A DNA stretch of 64,000 nt from Talinum fruticosum (GCA_021018815.1 JAITYX010000045.1:2170001-2234000), one strand, 5' to 3'. Positions 1 to 12,144 are shown, counted from the stretch's first letter. Translations and numbers: made by a program. The notes: generated by a model from the letters alone, not told the origin.

Positions 1-3000
1 GTCACCTTCCTAGAGTTGGTATTTCGACGCCTGTGAGCCGACCCAATGTACGACGGTACGAGGATTCGGAAACACTCACGCGTATACTCAAGTTTCTTTT
101 CCAGGAGGGCTTGTAATCTAAGAGTGAAAGTCGCGCCCTCGGGCCGAAATAAGTCACCTTCCTAAATTTCGTATTTTGATGCTCGTGAGTCGACCCAACG
201 TACCACGATGCTCGAGACTCGGAACCATTCATGCGTATACCCAAGTTTACTACCCGGAAGGACTCATGATCTAGGAGTGAAAGCCGTTACACGTGGGTCG
301 GAATGTGTCACCTTCGTAGACTTGGTATTTCGACGCTCGTGAGGAACCTAATGTACGACGATACAACGATTCGGAAAGAATCACGCGTATACTCAAGTTT
401 CCTACCCAGGAGGACTCGTAATCTAGGAATGAAAACCGATGCCCTTAGGCCGGAATAAGTCACCTTTCTAAATTTCGTATTTTGATGCCTATGAGCGGAC
501 CCAATGTACCACGATGCTGGGACTCGGAACCACTCATGCTTACACCCAAGTTTACTACCCGGAAAGACTAGTAATCTAGGAGTGAAAGCCGAGCACTGTG
601 GGTCGGAATGTGTCATTTTTCTAGACTTGGTATTTCGATGCCTATGAGTCGACCCATTGTACGACGGTACGAGGATTCGGAAACACTCGGGCGTATACTC
701 AAGTTTCTCGTCCTGGAGGACTCATAATCTAGGAGTGAAAGCCGCTTCCCTTAGGCCGGAATAAGTCACCTTCCAAGATATCGTATTTTGATGCATGTGA
801 GCCGACCCAATGTACTACGGTGCTCGGGACTCGGAACCATTCACGGGTATACCCAAGTTCACTACCCGAAGGACTCGTGATCTAGGAGTGAAAGCCGCTA
901 CCCGTCGATCGGAATGTGTCACCTTCCTAGACTTGGTATTTCGACGCTCGTGAGGCGACCTTATGTACCACGGTACAGCGATTCGGAAGCAGATCACGCG
1001 TATACTCAAGTTTCCTATCCGGCAGGACTTGTAATCTAGGAGTGAAAGCCGATGCCCTCGAGCCGAAATAACTCACCTTTTTAGATTTTGTATTTCAATG
1101 CTTGTGAGCCGACCCAACGTACCACGATACGGGGATTCGGAACCACTCATGCGGTTACCCAAGTTTACCACCCGGAAGGACTCGTAATCTAATAGTGAAA
1201 GCCACTACCCGTGGGTCGAAATGTATCACCTTCCTAAACTTTGTATTTCGACGCCTGTGAGCTGACCCAATGTACGATGATACGAGGATTCGAAACACTC
1301 ACGCGTATACTCAAGTTTCCTATCCAGGAGGACTCGTAATCTAAGAGTGACAATCATTGCCCTTAGGCCGGAATAAATCACCTTCCTAGATTTCATATTT
1401 TGATGCTCGTGAGTCGACCCAACGTACCACGGTACATGGACTCGGAACCACTCATGCGTACATCCAAGTTTACTACCCGGAAGGACTCATGATTTAGGAG
1501 TGAAAGCCGCTACCCATCGGTCGGAATGTGTGACCTTCCTAGACTTGGTATTTCGATGCCTTTGAGGCGACCTAATGTAGGACGGTACATTCGGAAACGA
1601 TCACGCATATACTCAAGTTTCCTATGCGGGAGGACTCATAATCTAGGAGTGAAAGCCGATGCCCTCGAGCCGAAATAAGTCACCTTCTTAGATTTCGTAT
1701 TTTAGCGCCCGTGACCCGACCCGACGTACCACGGTGCTTGGGATTCGGAACCGCTCACGCGTGTGTACAAGTTTCCTATCCGAGAGGACTTGTAATCAAG
1801 GAGTCAAAGCCGCGGTTCTTAGGCCCAAATATGTCACCTTCTTAGATTTTGTATTTCGACGCCTGTGAGGCAACCTAATGTACGACGATATAGTGATTCG
1901 GAAACAATCACCCGTATACTCAAGTTTCCTATCCAAGACGACTCGTAATCTAGGAATGAAAGCCGATGCCCTTAGGCCGGAATAAGTCACCTTTCTAAAT
2001 TTCGTATTTTGATGCCTATAAGCCGACCCAATGTACCATGGTGCTGGGATTCGAAGCATTCATGCTTACACGGAAGCTTACAACCCGGAAAGACTCGTAA
2101 TCTAGGAGTGAAAGCCACTACCCGTGGGTCGGAATGTGTCACCTTTCTAGACTTGGTATTTCGAAGCTCGTGAGTCGACCCAATGTACGACGGTACGAGG
2201 ATTCGGAAACACTCATGCGTATATTCAAGTTTCCTGTCCTGGAGGACTCGTAATCTAGGAGTGAAAGCCGCTTCCCTTAGGTCGGAATAAGTCGGCTTCC
2301 CAGATTTCGTATTTCGAAGCTCGTGAGCTGACCCAATGTACCATGGTACTCGGGACTCGAGAACACTCATGCGTACACCCAAGTTTACTACTCGGAAGGA
2401 CTAATGATCTAGGAGTGAAAGCTGCTACTGTCGGTCGAGAATGTGTCACCTTCCTAGAGTTGGTATTTCGACGCCTGTGAGGCGACCTAATGTACCACGA
2501 TATAGCGATTCGGAAACGAGTCACACGTATACTCGAGTTTCCTATCCGGGAGGACTTGTAATCTAGGAGTGAAAGCCGATGCCCTCGGGCCAAAATAAGT
2601 CACCTTCCTAGATTTCGTATTTTGATGCTCGTGAGCCGACCCAATGTACCAAGGTACTGGGATTCGGAACCGCTCACGCGTGTGTACAAGTTTCCTATCC
2701 GAGAAAACTTGTAATCAAGGAGTCAAAGCCGCTGCCCTCGGGCCGGAATATGTCACCTTCTTAGATTTTGAATTTCGATGCTCGTGAGCCCACCTAACAT
2801 AGCACGGTATAGGGATTCAGAACCACTCACGCATATACCCAAGTTTACTACCCGGAAAGACTTGTAATCTAGGAGTGAAAGCCGCTACCCGTGGGTCGGA
2901 ATGTGTCACCTTGCTAGAGTTGGTATTTCGACGCCTGTGAGCCGACCAAATGTACGACGGTACGGGGACTTGAAAACACTCACGTGTACACTTAAGTTTC

Positions 3001-3653
3001 CTATCCAGGGAGGACTCGTAATCTAGGAGTGAAAGCCGCTGCCCTCGGGCCGGAATAAATCACCTTCCTAGATTTCGTATTTTGACGCCTTGTGAGCCGA
3101 CCCAACATACCACGGTACTTGGACTCGGAACCATTCATTCGTACACCCAAGTTTACTACCCGGAAAGACTCATGATCTAGGAGTGAAAGCCCCTACCCGT
3201 CGGTCGGAATGTGTCACCTTCCTAGACTTGGTATTTCGACACCTTTGAAGCGACCTAACGTAGGACGGTACAGCGATTCGGAAACAGATCACGCATATAC
3301 TCAAGTTTCCTATGCGGGAGGACTCGTAATCTAGGAGTGAAAGCCGATGCCCTCAAGCTGAAATGAGTCACCTTCCTAGATTTTGTATTTTGGGGCTCGT
3401 GACCCGACCCAACGTACCATGGTGCTGGGATTCGGAGCTGCTCACGAGTGTGTACAAGTTTCCTATCCGGGAGGACTTGTAATCTAGGAGTCAAAGCCGC
3501 TACCCTCAGGCCGGAATATGTCCCCTTCCTAGATTTTGTATTTCGACGCTTGTGAGCCAACCTAACGTACCACGTCACGGGGATTCGGACACACTCACGC
3601 ATATACCCAAGTTTACTACCCATCGGGACTTGTAATCTAAAAGTGAAAGCCGC
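1..3653. repeat. 153-bp tandem satellite, about 24 monomers, higher-order pattern
   Basis: A block starting with GTCACC recurs at about 1, 153, 307, 460, 613, 766 and 917, and on to 3653, so the monomer is 152-154 bp. Monomers fall into classes. A has GACTTGGTATTTCGACGC and ACGACGGTACGAGG; A' has GAGGCGACCTAATG and CAGCGATTCGG; B has ATTTCGTATTTTGATGC and CCCAAGTTTACTACCC; C has GTGTGTACAAG and CAAGGAGTCAAAG; D is a rarer end variant. The order at the left is A-B-A'-B repeated, so the higher-order unit is about 610 bp, and later units replace B with C or C-D. The array runs off the left edge. Because 153 is divisible by three, open frames persist through several monomers; I treat those as artefacts. 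I do not recognise the family. Confidence 0.95.
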
Positions 3654-5368
3654 AATCTTACTGAGTGCATCAATCAAAGTCTGTCTATGTTTATGGGAAG
3701 TATATATTCGTTGTCGATTGATATATCAACTTTTTATTTCTATAGTTGCTTAAGGATTGGGTCTTCTTCTTTTGTAGCTTCGAGGCTCATTTGGGGCTTC
3801 CTGAGTCCGTTGTGGACCCGGGGTGCATTGTATCATCCGGATCTAGTAAGGAATTGCATTATAGGACTTTTAGTTTTTCCCAAAAGTTTTCTTCTTCTAA
3901 GGCTGATGTCCCCTAGAAGTCATCGCTATTGTCATCACTATTGCTTCTTGTTTCGTAGACATCTTCTTCATCACTTACACACAATCCCTAGACTTTTGGA
4001 TCTAATAGAGGTAAGCTAAGAATTGGTTTAGACTCGTCAACATCTTGGATAAAAATAGACGGGTCCCACCGACTGCGAGTGGGTTCAATGAAAATGGCTA
4101 AGGTTTCGCTAAAAGGATTTTTATTGTTGTTTGGTTTCTGGGCAGCCTTAGGTGAAGGGAGTTGACCATTTTGAAACATACTTTCTAGTTTGTTCTTGAA
4201 TAACCAACATCTGTTGGGTATCGTGTCCTTGTGCACGATGGTATTTGCAAAATTTTGCCATGTCCCAATTTTTGGATTGTTTCGCGATTTCGATTCCGCT
4301 CTAACAAGTGGCAATTCTATTTTTCCTTTTTCAGGAGACGATTAAGGGCTTTAGAGTAGGTAATATTAGTAGGAGTGTAGTCGGTATACTGTTTAGGGCA
4401 TTGACATCCGCACCCTGCTAGCATTACTGTATTGGAGGCTTTCTTATCAATGGAATAATAGTTACCTCTATGCCCGGTTGCAAATTTTGTGGTCATGGTA
4501 GACAACTCTTCTTTTAGTAGCAAACAAGCATCTCTAAGGGTTGAAAAATTCATCGGGGGTAGGAATTTAAGGTGTTAATTGTAATTGGGCTTAAGCTTTT
4601 TCACGATAATCCTTACTTAGTCCTTCTCGGAGGGTCGGTTAACCATGTGAGCAACCTTTGCTCTCCATCCGGCAAGAAATCTTTGAAGCTTTCCTTCTCA
4701 CCTTGCTTGATTAACTCCAAGTCTCTAAGAGTAACAAGCGGACTAGTGTTATACGAGTATTGATGTAGGAACTCCTTGCACATATTAGTCCAATTGGCGA
4801 CCTTGCGTGGGTTAAGCGTATTGTACCACTTCCTTATATCAGTATCGAATGTCCATGGGAAGATGATGTGGTAAGTGTCTTTAGTAACGTTCTTAAGAGT
4901 CATTGCTCCTAAGAAGTTGCGTACGTGATGATGGGGATTCTCATAATCTTTGAACTTGATATCGGGCATGGTAAACTTTGGAGGTAATTTACCCTTAGGG
5001 ATTAAAGTGAACCCTTCGATCGAAGTAATGATTACCGAACATGGATGACTCCCTTAACATCTGTTCTATCCGATCCACGCATGGACCAAGCCGAGGTTTT
5101 GATTCACGGTTAGGGGATTCATGTTTGGGATTGTCCGGAGGAGATAAGCTAGGTGGAGGTAGAGGGCCTCCTGTTCTCGCTTCTTCATCTCTCTTGTTGT
5201 CCTCAATAGCCTTTATGATAGTCTTAATATCCTTAATATAGATGATATCTTCACCTCTTATGCCAAGGAATAGGTCGGGCTAGTGTGGTGTGCACCGAAG
5301 CTTGTCGCACTAGTGTAGACCGCGGAGTGGAAAGAATGAAAGATGTGCCGGACTCTTTGGTGAGACAT
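3654..5368 (-). pseudogene. Broken gag and first part of pol of element A
   Basis: Gag forms the particle that packages element RNA. The likely start is the ATG at 5368, matching the start in element B at 54139. The retrotransposon gag domain is clear at 4969-4613: a Y-x-NPHHH-V-R segment, then W-Y-N-T-L, then a tract ending in LIKQGEKESFKDF. A knuckle-like C-x2-H and C pattern lies near 4230-4200, split by a frameshift, as in Tat gags that carry CxxH rather than CCHC. An acidic serine-rich linker follows near 3950. At 3654-3680 the reading matches the linker just before protease in element B and then hits satellite. Several stops and shifts make it inactive. Confidence 0.8.
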
Positions 5369-6595
5369 TCTAATCTTTTACGAGTTCGGATTCGGACGAT
5401 ACTCGGTTGTCGTAGACTTCCCTATTTTGTAGCCCAAAAGATGAGGTTAGGACCATGTGAGAGAAGACCACTTTTGAGAGGAAGGGACTTAAGCGCGAGA
5501 GAGACTAAGGATGCCTTTATTTGGATGAACATAAAGAATGCGATGATGAGAATGAAATGATGTATGCTTGGTTAATATGATGATCTAGCTATTGAATTAT
5601 TGATCCTTAAAGAAAATATGCTTTCTATTCTAGCTAAGTGATAATGCACTTCTATATATTTGAAATGAATTTGCTTTGGGCTAAATGCAAAAAAAACTTA
5701 ATCCGAGATGGATTTTATTTGGCTAATGCAAATGAGATGAATTTGATTTGGCTAATGCAAATGCAAAAGTGGACTTACCTAATATGAGATGAATTTGATT
5801 TGGCTACAAATGCACTTACCTAATATGAGACAATATGTAGTTGGCTAAAGCAAATGAAAATTAGGAATGTAAAAGAAAAGAAAGTCAAGCATAACTAACT
5901 AACCAAAGATAAAGGGGATCTTCACTAAGACCCCTTTTGGACGGACAAGCGATAGCTACTTAGACCGCTTAGAGAAAATTTTAATATGACTCGAAAGTGT
6001 AAATAATAGACTAACCCTAGTAGAAAAGAAAAGGGTATTTTGACTTTTGGCTAAATGCACATAATGGACTGACTCTAGGAAATTTATTAAAGTGTTTTAT
6101 TTTCACCCATGCAAAGGCTAATCAGCACTCCTCACCTATTCCTATAGGCTCACAAGTAAAGGATTAAATCTAAAACACACACTCATTCAAGCATGCAAAT
6201 GAAGTCGAAGGGATCACCTAATAGATTTATATTAGGTAGGATTCATGGTGACTCATAGTCCGAGAATTTGGTCCTCCGTGTGGGGCACAACGAGTGAAAA
6301 GGCTATAATCCTTGGTGCCTCTCGGTGAACCAAACTGTTTTACCCAAGAGCGCGTGCTATGAGGGAAGGGGTACCATTTTCTTAGGCAATCAAGCCTAGT
6401 GGGGCCCACCTAGGATTCAATGAGAGCCTCATTCCAAAAATGGTAAACTAGGGGTAGAATAAATTTTTCCTAGGGGTCCAAAACAGTGTTTAAATTATGT
6501 TCAAGGGTTGATAAATGCGGGATGCCAAATTGAACCACATCATTAAAATCTACTACTCAAATTTTCAAGTTTTGCCCTCTTAATAAAAAGATTAT
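5369..6595 (-). other. Untranslated leader of element A
   Basis: This 1.2-kb stretch lies between primer site and gag. The part near gag matches the leader of element B at 53816-54138, for example around GCATCCTTAG. No coding signal was found. It contains the short tandem repeat at 5680-5860. Confidence 0.6.
5680..5860. repeat. Degenerate short tandem repeat in the leader
   Basis: The words GATGAATTTGATTTGGCTA and ACTTACCTAATATGAG recur three to four times with spacings of about 30-55 bp. The family leader in element B keeps only one such unit, so this looks like local expansion in A. Confidence 0.6.
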
Positions 6596-6611
6596 CCCCG
6601 TGGAGTCGCCA
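6596..6611 (-). other. Primer-binding site of element A
   Basis: Two bases after the LTR end (CTCCTACA on the minus strand) comes TGGCGACTCCACGGGG. A TGG start a few bases from an LTR is the standard layout for a site complementary to a tRNA 3' end. The same kind of site (TGGCGACTC...) is common in plant Tat elements. I did not identify the tRNA. Confidence 0.7.
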
Positions 6612-6867
6612 TCTGTAGGAGCTGCGGTCTAGTCGAACCCGGATTGTAACACGCCTAGACCCACCCTAAGAGTATTACATGCTAGGGTTCCCAGAGAGGG
6701 ACCCTTAAGGCTACTTATGATCTCAACTTGGGGTTAATAACCCTTTCTTAGATTGGCGGAAGCGCGGTTCTAGGTTTTCAAAGATTTTTCGGAAATTTCG
6801 GCGAGTTTCCTCCGTAATATGGCTAATCCCATAGGCTTAAAGCCTTAACCCCGCACGAAACACATTT

Positions 6868-6985
6868 ATAAACTCGACGAACCATAAGCTCGGAGTATCA
6901 ACAACATAAGCTCAACGAGCCTCATGCTCGGAGTAAACACGGCACAATCTCAACGAGCCACAAGATCGGAGTATTCACATAGGGC
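6868..6985. repeat. Three degenerate 37-bp repeats in the solo LTR
   Basis: Three units share the words CTCAACGAGCC and TCGGAGTA, spaced about 37 bp apart. The related solo LTR at 29882 lacks an obvious equivalent. Confidence 0.55.
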
Positions 6986-8732
6986 TTTTATATTCATAGT
7001 CAAAACTTAAGTTCACATACACCCGATCTTTACAAGCATGAAAAGTATAAAGTACATAAGTCCGGAGATGTCCTATCCGTTGGTTAGCTTCTTCTAAAAG
7101 CTAAAAGCAACTCCGAGAGTCTTAACTTCGTACTTGAAAATGTTGGTGAGGTCATGAACTCCACGAGCCCGATAAATAACCCAAACCCAACCCCTGGTTT
7201 CACTTTGCACATTAATTCATTAACAAACACACGTAAGTTCACAATTCATTCATAACATGCAATTCGGATCATACACGCTTAAGACACGCGAGATACTAAA
7301 CTTACCAACTTGTCGAGAAGCACAATGACATCAATTACTCATGTATTCAATCAAGACTTGCTTTATTCTTCTTTCTACGCAATTACGTCATAGAATCATT
7401 CATCCTGTAAGGCATTCATCACGTAAATCTTATCTTACTTCTATCGTATTAATTTCTTATGAAATCACGATTCGTTCTTCTTCTCATTCTTCTTCTTGAG
7501 TTCAATCGTGCATTTCATAAATCATTGATTCTTTCTTTCTTGTTCATCATGCACAATCATTCGTTTCTTTATATCGTAATTCTTTAGTATTCTTAGTTTT
7601 GAATGGAAAGAAGATTTATGCTCTGCTCTAAAGACCCAATTCTTGGAGCCAAAATAATTCGTCGGCTCAATTCTTGAAGGCAAAATAATTCGTGGCCTCG
7701 AGGCTTACCTCGGACTCGAAGGACGCATACTCGTCAATAATTCATGGAAGCGAAATAATTCGTGGCCTCGGTTGCAGACACTTCTATGGCCATAGCTTTA
7801 GAGGGTTCTTTCATTCGTGGGGTCTTAGATCAATAACACAATCCTTTTTCCCTTCTTTAGTTGTTTATATTTTCTTATTTTCTTATATCTTCTTATTGCT
7901 TATTGAAGAGATACACTTAATTCATGTAAATCGTGTTCAATAGCTTTATACGTAACATCTTCACAACTAATAACTTACATAAGCAAGTTCCAACTCAACA
8001 CAATCAATCCAACTCATGTAGGCATGCTTATTTCACTTTTAATCCATATACATTAAGCCACACACGTTGTAACATAAACATATCAAATATGATTTCTAAT
8101 TAAAGAACTTATTGTTTCGTCTTTGTGTATTATCGCGCCTAGGTTGTTTATGGTTCTATAACTTTCCTTAATTATTATATATCTCTTAATCTAGCCATAT
8201 AACTTCTTAAATTTCAATTCTTAATTTAGTTACTCACTTAGTTCCGATTTTGCCCAAAACGAGCACATTTTCACTCAAAAATCCATATCTTCGAATCTAC
8301 TCATCCAATGCATACCAAACTTTATAAGAAATTGCTATCGGGAAGCTACGAGTAAAAGTTTCGAATTTCGGGCTACACATGAATTCGCAATAATTCGGAC
8401 AACAGGATAAATTCATGAAAAATCTGCTCTTAAATCATGAATTCAATTTTCCGATTTTCCTCACTAAGCCTATTCAAGCTACTTTCATCAAATTCTCATT
8501 ATACGGCTCAATAATCATGCTAAAAAATAATCAATCATCATTAAATTCATGAACCAGGCACATAATTCGCAACATGCTTTTCAATTTGTGAGTTGCTAAT
8601 TTCGTGAATTTAGGCCTCTAACTTCTTTAATTAACTTAGGGTTTTTAATTTCATGAATCAATTTTGAATTTAATCCACCTAATTTGTTTTATCTTTAAAG
8701 GATGAATTTGAATTACTCACCTTAGATTCTTA

Positions 8733-9290
8733 GTGATTCTAAGAATTTCGGTTTTGGAGGGTTTTCGGATTAGATGTTTGCTTTTTCTTCTTCGTTTCAA
8801 CTTCCCTTTCTTCTTCTACCTCTCGGTCTCAATTCCTTGCTACTACGAGTCTCCCATTCCTGCTTCTGGTTTGGTTCTCATCTTCTTGCTCCCTCGAGTT
8901 CTCACATCCGGTTCCGCTTCGGTCTTCTCGCCTCTCTCGTTCTCGCTTACACTCTCACTCTTCCTCTTAATCTCTCGTACTTCCTCTCGCTCCCGATTCC
9001 TCTCGGCTCTCTCACCCTTCGCCTCTCCATCTCTTGCTATTTCTCCTCCGTTCGGCCGACCTCTTCTTCCTCTCTTTCGGCCCCTTACCTCTCGATCTCC
9101 CTCTGTTCTCTTTCCCTTTGCTCCGCTTACGCTTCTTTCCTCTCGGTCCCTCTCGCTTTCCTCTGTTTCTTTTCGGGCTCCTGTTTTGCTTCCTTAGACT
9201 CCCCATTCCTCTCTTCTTCCTTGCTTTTTGTTTATCTTTAATTCTCTCTCTCTCCTTCGTTTCAACACCTATTGAATTTTAGTGTTTAAA
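8733..9290 (+). other. C/T-rich block inside the solo LTR
   Basis: The plus strand is strongly biased to C and T, with runs of CTCTC, TTCTT and CCCTTC. This gives long Ser/Leu/Phe-rich open frames in two registers and an Arg/Lys-rich frame opposite. That pattern is expected from base skew. A matching block lies at 31683-32310 in the sister solo LTR. It may be the transcribed leader of the family; I do not call a protein. Confidence 0.5.
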
Positions 9291-10831
9291 CCTTATTGGA
9301 CCCTCCGATTATCTCGCTAGCCATCTCCTCAATTGCTAGCCACCCATCCTTCCTATTTTTTTTTGTTTACTTTTCTTTTATTTTGGGCTTTTATGTGATA
9401 TTAGGACCATATCAATATCACAAGTCCATTATAGCTAGCCCATGCTCGAGTTTTAAATTTTTGGGTTTTAATTTCGACTCGGAAAGATTCTAATTCACTA
9501 ATTTAATAATTTCAAATTTTTTAACTTAACTTTTGATATCTTAATTCATTAGTAAGCGGGCACCTGAAATTTTCGGGTCTTACACGAATCGAGCTTCCCC
9601 ATGTGCTTTTTTGGCATTTCTTGGGTTTTGGAAAATGGGATTTGAAAAAGGATTTAGAAAAATAAATTTTAAAATATGGGGATTGATCTCTTATTAAGAG
9701 TTTTGAATTTTATTGAGTCAAATTAATAGATTTCAATTAATTAGCGTTTTATTAATTATTTTATTTTATAAATTATTTTTAGAATTCTCGAGATATTATC
9801 TCCTAATTGAAGAGATAAAAGAAATTAGAAATTAGGTCCTGCCGTGAGGCTTTAGGGACAGATCGATGTGAAAACACCGGTCCGGACCCAAGCCTCAACC
9901 GTTAACCACCCAATGCGAGGCCACAGCCTGCACTAGGCGATTACCGGCGGCAAGGGGCCTAGGCTGGAGCAGTCGGCCTCGGCCTCGGCTTAGCAAGCGG
10001 ATCCAGATCTCCTTTTTTACCCTACAATCGGAAAATAATCGGGATGCATTTTTTAATAAGAATAAAGCACAAAAGGGGAGTTGCTAGTAAGTTTTTAGGA
10101 ATGAAAAACTATCAAAAATCCTCTTCCAATCTTAGTATGGAAAAATTGAGACTAAAAGAGGCTAAAATTTACTTCATCGATCTTTGAACAGAGAATCACA
10201 TATGGGGGCGAGGCTATGAAATGTAGGGAAAACCCTTCTATTATGTCCATCCGAAGACGACCATTACTAGTTTAAGTAGTGTACTAAAATAATATGCTAA
10301 ACACAAACATACAAAAACATGCTAAACGAAATTAAAGCAACCAAAACAAAATTAAATGAAAGCAACAACGAAAGCAACAAAGAGAGCGATAAGGAAAGAA
10401 AAGAAAAGCGAAAAATTTAAGAATTACATCAGAGCGAGGAGGAATTAAAAGAAATGATTTCATCGCTTTAAACCACAATACGGAAAGCGATAAATAAAAC
10501 ATAAATTAAATAATCGTTTGAAGGCTGAATGATTGCCCTCGGGTTGTCCAACCTTACTAATGTGGATATCTACAATGGATCTCTTGGTGCGATAGTGGCA
10601 AATCAAAGAAAGGAGTATGAAAGATTAGTTGAATAACCGCCGGAGATTTAAAAAAAAAAAAAAACTGAATATTCTTTAGCTCTTTGCACAACATAAATTT
10701 TTTTGATTATGTAAATGATGAATGTTTGATATTGATTTCGGTACAGGAACATTTAGGTATGAGTGCTCTGGTTAACTTTCGCAACATTACGCATAGGAGA
10801 AAGCTGTATGGGAATGAGACCCAAGGCTCTC

Positions 10832-10839
10832 TATTTATA
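10832..10839 (-). promoter_or_regulatory. TATA box of element A 5' LTR
   Basis: TATAAATA on the minus strand lies within a palindromic CTCTCTATTTATAGAGAG. It sits in the same LTR position as the TATA boxes at 18953 and 53572. Confidence 0.75.
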
Positions 10840-11515
10840 GAGAGAGGCCTAAGTCACAAATGCCTTAGGGTTTACACTCGGCCAGCCGTCCAAGCATCTG
10901 CAAACAAAGCTGGACTAAAATCGCACAACATTGAACCAGATAATGCAAGGATAAAACCGGATAGAACCCGGTTCAAGGGGCGGCCACCGGGCTTGCCAAG
11001 GCTTTCGTACCCTAGCGTGTTTCTAAGGGATTTTCCAAGCCAAACCAAAGCGTTTTACTTAAAATTCTAGGGTTGCGAGCACCGACCATGACGTCGCTTT
11101 GAGGGGAAAAGCCCCTAGTCTCGTTTGGACTGTTTTGTCGAGCTTACATGCAGCACTTTGATGCTCGTGATCATGAAATGCGACGTCTTCACCTCCTTGT
11201 CCGATTGGACAAAAGTACAATGCGGTATTTTGAACTTGGAATTTTCTAGCACACAACATTGGACTTTGTTATCTCCGAAGGCTTGGCTTGATTATTGGAT
11301 CGTCCGAAAGAAAGGGGGATTTTTAGATCGACCCGAGGCAAAGGGCTATTTATTTAGTGTTGAGGTACTTTGTGGTTTACTGGCTTCTATCACACCAATC
11401 AAACACAGTCCGAGATCTAAATCCTCAAACAGGACTCGAAATTTTCATCACCGGACCAACGAGAATAAAATACGGAATTAAAGAGATAAAAGACGACACT
11501 TTTTAGGTGTCTACA

Positions 11516-12140
11516 ATTAGTAGCTCCAAAAATAATATCATTAACATTGATCCGAATGATAAGGAAATCATTCCCCTTGGTTTTTGTAAATAGAGTTTTG
11601 TCAATAAGACATCTCTTGAAGAAATTTTCAACCAAGAAATTGCTAAGTCTTTTATACCAAGCTCCGGGAGCTTATCTTAGACCATACAAAGCTTTTTGTA
11701 ATTTGAAAACATGATTTAGAAATTAAGAGTTTTCAAATCCACGGGGTTGCTTAACATAAACTTATTCTTGAATACAACCATTGAGAAATGCACACTTAAC
11801 ATCCCTTTGATAAAGCTTAATGTTCATGCTAGATGCAAATGGTAAGACAATTCGATTGCCTCAATCCTAGCAAAAGGTGCAAAGGTTTCCGTACAATCAA
11901 TTCCCTTTTCTTGTTTATATCCTTGAGCAACTAATTTCGCCTTATTTCTAATTAGCAACCCTTCCTCATCTAGCTCCTATGACTAGGTGGTTAGAAGGTT
12001 GTTTGGTCGAGTCTAGACTTGGTTTCTTTCAAATTGAGTTAATTCTTCTTGCATGGCCTTTACCTATTCAGGTTCCAGTAGGGCTTCAAGTACATTTTTA
12101 AGTTCAATTAATGAAACGAATGCTGAGAATGCATTGCTAC
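11516..12140 (-). pseudogene. Ty1/Copia reverse transcriptase fragment
   Basis: Reading minus from about 12120, the translation follows Copia RT: a W-x-x-AMQEEL start with a later [36 protein letters not shown], and DKTLFTKTKGNDF. The catalytic YVDD box reads NVND at 11549-11537, losing the first of the two key aspartates. The frame contains stops. It ends directly at the LTR of element A, so the rest of the gene was cut away. It matches the RT of element F (34245-33291). At about 12140 it meets the env-like gene of C1 in the opposite direction, an inverted junction. Confidence 0.8.
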
Positions 12141-12144
12141 ACGA

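Larger units (their letters stand above)
6645..9584. mobile_element. Solo LTR, TGTAAC family, 2.94 kb
   Basis: It starts TGTAACACGCC and ends GGGTCTTACA. The flanks CGGAT (6640-6644) and CGAAT (9585-9589) form a 5-bp target duplication with one mismatch. It has no coding region between its ends, so it is one LTR left after recombination. Its first 250 bp resemble the solo LTR at 29882, both with GAGTATTACAT and a CCCATAGGCTTA motif. Both also hold a long C/T-rich block (8733-9290 here). Long TGTAAC LTRs are typical of plant chromoviruses, but without internal sequence the lineage is a guess. Confidence 0.85.
3654..11515 (-). mobile_element. Tat-lineage Ty3/Gypsy element A, 5' half only
   Basis: Read on the minus strand this element has a 5' LTR starting TGTAGACACC at 11515, ending at 6614 and split by a solo LTR. 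A primer-binding site, a leader of about 1.2 kb and gag follow, and then the start of pol. The element stops at about 3653, where satellite DNA begins. The lost part would have begun just before the protease, judged against element B. Its 5' flank is a Copia RT gene, so A seems to have inserted into older Copia DNA. Everything coding is broken by stops and frameshifts. Confidence 0.85.
6614..11515 (-). repeat. 5' LTR of element A, about 1.96 kb, split by a solo LTR
   Basis: The LTR occupies 11515 down to 9585 and 6644 down to 6614. It starts TGTAGACACC and ends CTCCTACA. Its sequence matches the 3' LTR of element C (18235-20152) along most of its length, with a TATA box, an ACTAGTAATGG motif and a GCCTCACGGCAGGACC motif in the same order. 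The solo LTR at 6645-9584 interrupts it only about 30 bp from its 3' end. Confidence 0.85.

Noticed and set aside
1..3677. Overlapping open frames of 60-140 codons on the minus strand, apparently a repeat protein with RNTKSRKVTH motifs
   Set aside because: The monomer is 153 bp, a multiple of three, so any stop-free frame persists. Several overlapping frames show it equally, with no conserved start or codon-level constraint. It is satellite DNA.
5285..5560. Plus-strand frame of 91 codons with a homologue at 54348-54046
   Set aside because: It is the complement of the gag start and leader of elements A and B; conservation follows from the shared element, and gag motifs lie on the other strand.
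8733..9282. Three overlapping Ser/Leu/Phe-rich frames, up to 155 codons
   Set aside because: They arise from a C/T-rich tract inside a solo LTR; two frames are equally long and the opposite strand is Arg/Lys-rich.
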